This document shows positions 4,900-7,516 of a stretch of DNA of 7,516 bases, piece after piece. Both the position numbers and the translations under genes were made by a program. Source of the DNA: Acidimicrobiaceae bacterium (GTDB lineage Bacteria > Actinomycetota > Acidimicrobiia > Acidimicrobiales > Ilumatobacteraceae); NCBI GenBank assembly GCA_003455715.1, contig DMQJ01000293.1, forward strand, positions 1 through 7,516, written 5' to 3'. The notes under the pieces are model-generated. The model had not been told where the DNA came from, ran no database searches, and worked only from the letters and a program-made list of their open reading frames with translations. Position 1 is the first letter of the stretch. Each line of letters begins with the position of its first letter.

Positions 4900-5589
4900 C
4901 TCGCGGCCGCTGCCGGTGTAGGCGTTGCGGCCCTGATCGAGCACGTAGCCACGGTCGACCACCTGCAGACAACGGCGGGCGTTCTGCTCCACCATGAGAA
5001 TGGCAACACCGCTGGCGTTGATGCGCTTGCAGTTGATGAACACCTCGTCTTGCAGCATCGGAGAGAGCCCGGCCGACGGCTCGTCGAGCAACAACACGCT
5101 GGGATTGAGCATGAGTGCCCGCCCCATCGCCACCATCTGCCGCTCGCCACCTGACAGCGCACCGGCCGACTGGTTGGCACGGGTGCCCAGCTTGGGAAAC
5201 ATCTCCGACACCACGGCAAACCGCTCGGCAAACAGCGAGGGCTTCAAGTAGCAGCCCATCTCGAGATTTTCGCGGACGGTGAGGCTGGGGAACACGTTGC
5301 GCGTCTGGGGCACGAACCCGACTCCCTGCCCCACAAGGGCATGCGCCTTCGTGCCGGTGATCTCCTTACCCCGTAGGTGCACCGACCCGTCGCGGATCTT
5401 GAGCATGCCGAGAATGGCCTTCAGCAGCGTCGACTTACCGGCGCCGTTGGGGCCGATGATGCCCACGAACTCGCCGGGACCTACCGTCAGGTCGCAGCCG
5501 TTGAGAATGTTGACGTCGGCGGTGTACCCACCCACTAGGCCGCGCACCGAAATGACGTCGTCGGCGGCCACTGCTTCCTGCTCGCTCAT
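4834..5589 (-). CDS. livF: ABC importer ATPase, LivF type
   Basis: A 251-residue cytoplasmic ATPase, one of the two that power branched-chain-amino-acid-type importers. Visible motifs: Walker A GPNGAGKS (46-53), Q-loop glutamine in GFVPQTRNVFPSLTVRENL (Q95), ABC signature LSGGERQ (145-151), Walker B VLLLDEP (165-171) and D-loop SAGLSP. The switch region reads MVEQNA (199-204), with Gln-Asn in place of the usual histidine, as is standard for LivF and helps distinguish it from LivG. The ATG at 5589 overlaps the livG stop (ATGA), indicating translational coupling; GGAG lies seven bases upstream. A longer in-frame extension upstream is only a shadow inside livG. The last gene of the liv operon, it ends in a 66-base convergent overlap with the lipoprotein gene. 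LivF assigns the transporter family but not the substrate, which could be amino acids, urea or amides. Confidence 0.95.
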   Translation of the reverse strand: MSEQEAVAADDVISVRGLVGGYTADVNILNGCDLTVGPGEFVGIIGPNGAGKSTLLKAILGMLKIRDGSVHLRGKEITGTKAHALVGQGVGFVPQTRNVFPSLTVRENLEMGCYLKPSLFAERFAVVSEMFPKLGTRANQSAGALSGGERQMVAMGRALMLNPSVLLLDEPSAGLSPMLQDEVFINCKRINASGVAILMVEQNARRCLQVVDRGYVLDQGRNAYTGSGRELLADPNVIGLYLGTLARATGG

Positions 5590-6431
5590 TGGATGGCTCC
5601 GATGTCGGTGTTCTGGTGAGCGCCGAGGTAGGCGTCGATGACTTCCTGGTTGCCGCCGATGAACTCCGGCGGGCCTTCGGCGATGATGCGCCCCTCGGCC
5701 ATCACCACCACCCAGTCGCTGATCTCGTGCACCATGTCCATGTCGTGCTCGACGAACAACACCGTGCGGCCTTCGGCCTTCAGGCCCTTCACATGGTCGA
5801 GCAAGCTCTGCTTCAGCGCCGGGTTCACACCCGCCATCGGCTCGTCGAGCATCACCATTTCGGGCTCCACCATCAGCGCTCGGGCCATTTCGAGCAACTT
5901 TCGCTGGCCACCCGACAGCGAGCCGGCGAACTCGTCGCGCATGTGGTCGAGCTTGAAACGCTCGAGCAGCGCTTCGGCGCGCGAGGTGATCTCGGCCTCC
6001 TGGTCGCGCCACAGGAACCGGAACGGCGCAGTCAGCAGGTTCTCGCCCTTCTGGCCCGTCGCACCCAGCCGCATGTTCTCGATAACCGTGAGCCGCGAGA
6101 GGCTCTTGGTGAGTTGGAACGTGCGCACCATACCCAGCCGCGCCGCTTGATGTGGGCGGACCTTCTGCATCGGCCGGCCGTTGAAGGCCCACGTGCCGGA
6201 GTTTGCGGTGTCGAAGTTGGTGAGCAGGTTGAAGAACGTGGTCTTGCCCGCACCGTTGGGCCCGATGAGCGCGGTGATGGAGTTGCGCTGCACCTCGATG
6301 TGGTCGACGTCGACTGCGACGAGGCCGCCGAAACGACGCTGCACGCTGTCGGCAACCAGGATGGGCTCAGGCTTGGCGACTCCGGGGGTGGGCGTGAGCC
6401 CCTCGAACGGGTTCACCGTGTCATCGGACAT
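5586..6431 (-). CDS. livG: ABC importer ATPase, LivG type
   Basis: A 281-residue ATPase that pairs with LivF under the LivH/LivM permeases. Motifs: FGGLVAVDVDHIEV (34-47), Walker A GPNGAGKT (57-64), Q-loop in VRTFQLTKSL (Q106), signature LSGGQRKLLE (172-181), Walker B MVMLDEP (192-198) with MAGVNP following, and the switch histidine in VEHDMDMV (H229). The helical insert between Q-loop and signature (LLTAPFRFLWRDQEAEI) is typical of LivG. An extra N-terminal tail of about 25 residues precedes the first strand. The ATG at 6431 lies 11 bases inside the end of livM, with AAGGAG upstream in livM coding sequence, and the stop overlaps the livF start by four bases. This close packing marks one polycistronic, translationally coupled unit. 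Confidence 0.95.
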   Translation of the reverse strand: MSDDTVNPFEGLTPTPGVAKPEPILVADSVQRRFGGLVAVDVDHIEVQRNSITALIGPNGAGKTTFFNLLTNFDTANSGTWAFNGRPMQKVRPHQAARLGMVRTFQLTKSLSRLTVIENMRLGATGQKGENLLTAPFRFLWRDQEAEITSRAEALLERFKLDHMRDEFAGSLSGGQRKLLEMARALMVEPEMVMLDEPMAGVNPALKQSLLDHVKGLKAEGRTVLFVEHDMDMVHEISDWVVVMAEGRIIAEGPPEFIGGNQEVIDAYLGAHQNTDIGAIQ

Positions 6432-7416
6432 CGAACGACTGCTCCTTTCGGTCGCCGAAGATGCCTTGTGGCCGGAAGATCACGAGCAGGGCGAGGCCGC
6501 CGCCAACGATGATCCAGCGGAAGAAGCTGAAGTTCGACGAGTCCATGATCCAGCTCGGCAGGTTGAAGCCCGACCCATCGGTCCAGTCGGCGAGCAAGCT
6601 GTCGCTGAAGCTGATGATGAACCAGAAGATCATCGCACCGATGATGGGGCCCTTCACCCGGCCGATACCACCGAGCACGACGATTGCGTAGGTGAGGAAC
6701 GTGAACTGGGTCTGGAAGCTGGTGGGTGCAGCGCTGCGCTGGCCAATCACCAGAATCGCACCACCGAACGCACCGATCACGCCGCCCAGAACGAGGCTCG
6801 TCATCTTGTAGGCGAACACGTTCTTGCCGAGGCTGCGGGCCGCGTCTTCGTCCTCACGGATGCTGCGCAGCACCCGGCCCCATGGACTGCGCATCAGCGA
6901 CCATACGAGGACCGAGAAGAGCCCAACGAGCAACCACCCGAGCACCATGACCCAGGCGATGTACGGGCTTACCTGCACCTTCCACAACGAGAACCCTTCG
7001 TCGAGGAAGCCAGGAATCGTGTTCTGGATGTCGTTGGTGAACGAGTTGATGCCATCGGTGGAGCCGGTGACGTTCACCCACTTGGGGGTCGACACCAAGA
7101 GGCGCAGGATCTCGGCGGCTGCAATGGTGACGATGGCCAGGTAGTCGCTCCGCAGGCGCAGGGTAGGGATACCGAGCAACAGGGCGAACACGGCTGACGA
7201 GACGATGACGACGGGAATGGTGGCCCACAGCGACCACCCCCAGTTGGAGATTGGCATCGCCACGGCGTAGCCACCGACCAGGGCGAACCCGGCTTGCCCG
7301 AAGTTGAGCAGACCGGTGTAGCCGAAGTGCACATTGAGGCCGATGGCCGCCAGGCAGTAGGCGATGGCTGAGATACCGATCGCGCCGAAGAGTGCGTTGG
7401 AGATGGTCTGGCTCAT
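6421..7416 (-). CDS. livM: ABC importer permease, LivM type
   Basis: A 331-residue inner-membrane permease, one of the two channel-forming subunits. Hydrophobic segments include roughly residues 7-28, 40-57, 63-84, 92-108, 151-175, 205-225, 240-250, 256-272 and 300-315. Family markers are NVHFGYTGLLNFGQAGF (28-44), LRLRSDYLAIVTIAAAEI (86-103), the cytoplasmic coupling-helix region GRVLRSIREDEDAARSLG (180-197) that contacts the ATPases, VLGGIGRVKGPIIGA (247-261) and the terminal FRPQGIFG (314-321). A soluble loop at 109-150 (VNVTGSTDGIN onward) is usual for LivM. The ATG at 7416 overlaps the livH stop in ATGA, and AAGGAG (7425-7430) lies eight bases upstream within livH. Length and motifs are those of an intact protein. 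Confidence 0.95.
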   Translation of the reverse strand: MSQTISNALFGAIGISAIAYCLAAIGLNVHFGYTGLLNFGQAGFALVGGYAVAMPISNWGWSLWATIPVVIVSSAVFALLLGIPTLRLRSDYLAIVTIAAAEILRLLVSTPKWVNVTGSTDGINSFTNDIQNTIPGFLDEGFSLWKVQVSPYIAWVMVLGWLLVGLFSVLVWSLMRSPWGRVLRSIREDEDAARSLGKNVFAYKMTSLVLGGVIGAFGGAILVIGQRSAAPTSFQTQFTFLTYAIVVLGGIGRVKGPIIGAMIFWFIISFSDSLLADWTDGSGFNLPSWIMDSSNFSFFRWIIVGGGLALLVIFRPQGIFGDRKEQSFDVR

Positions 7417-7516
7417 CCGACTCGCTCCTTCTTACCGAGAATGCCCTGCGGCCGGAAGAGCAGCACAAGAATCATCGCCAGCAGCGCTCCCACGTTCTTC
7501 AAATCGGTGTAGTTGC
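7413..7516 (-). CDS. livH: ABC importer permease, LivH type, C-terminal end only
   Basis: Only the last 33 codons lie in the window. They read NYTDLKNVGALLAMILVLL then FRPQGILGKKERVG and stop. A final hydrophobic helix followed by FRPQGILG is the standard ending of LivH permeases, and its place directly before livM with a four-base ATGA overlap supports the assignment. The rest of the gene, the operon promoter and any further upstream members lie beyond the right edge. Confidence 0.85.
   Translation of the reverse strand, partial: NYTDLKNVGALLAMILVLLFRPQGILGKKERVG

Noticed and set aside
5590..6192. An N-terminal extension of the livF frame upstream into livG.
   Set aside because: The extension is Arg/Gly/Ala-rich and is an alternate reading of livG. 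The ATG at 5589, with its ATGA overlap and upstream GGAG, gives a standard LivF.
1..7516. CRISPR arrays, tRNA or rRNA genes, insertion sequences, integrase or attachment sites.
   Set aside because: I found no spaced direct repeats, no transposase or recombinase motifs and no recognisable RNA gene. The only repeats are the short coding ones listed.

Overview
The window is high-GC, densely packed bacterial DNA. Short intergenic gaps, overlapping stop/start codons, TANNNT boxes placed for leaderless transcription, and a lipoprotein-type substrate-binding protein with a Thr/Glu/Pro-rich tether all suggest Actinomycetota. A marine or freshwater Acidimicrobiia-like organism is my best guess, but this rests on style rather than a marker gene.

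Left part (1-2324, minus strand). Four tightly spaced genes read right to left: a PaaG-like crotonase (2324-1482), a nitroreductase-family flavoprotein (1471-776), a stand-alone degenerate FGGY-kinase-like protein (783-130) and the beginning of a J-domain protein (119 to the left edge). A TACGGT box seven bases before the crotonase ATG probably starts them all as one leaderless transcript. The crotonase and nitroreductase suggest acyl-CoA or aromatic metabolism. The other two look like divergent or degenerate members of their families.

Middle part (2462-4899, plus strand). A lipoprotein substrate-binding protein of the Leu/Ile/Val (LivJ, Peripla_BP_6) type is followed by a strong GC hairpin, then a second, apparently leaderless, lipoprotein gene of unknown function. 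The binding protein is the most notable object here. The segment that normally forms the C-terminal end of this family lies directly after the signal peptide and tether, and the normal N-terminal start of the fold follows it. The gene therefore reads as a natural circular permutation, with an 8-base identical sequence at the two ends that would have been adjacent in an unpermuted gene.

Right part (4834-7516, minus strand). livH (only its end), livM, livG and livF form a translationally coupled operon encoding a branched-chain-amino-acid-type ABC importer: two permeases and two ATPases. The binding protein nearby is its likely partner, although it is encoded convergently and separated from the operon by the lipoprotein gene, whose 3' end overlaps livF by 66 bases. 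The transported substrate cannot be read from the sequence.
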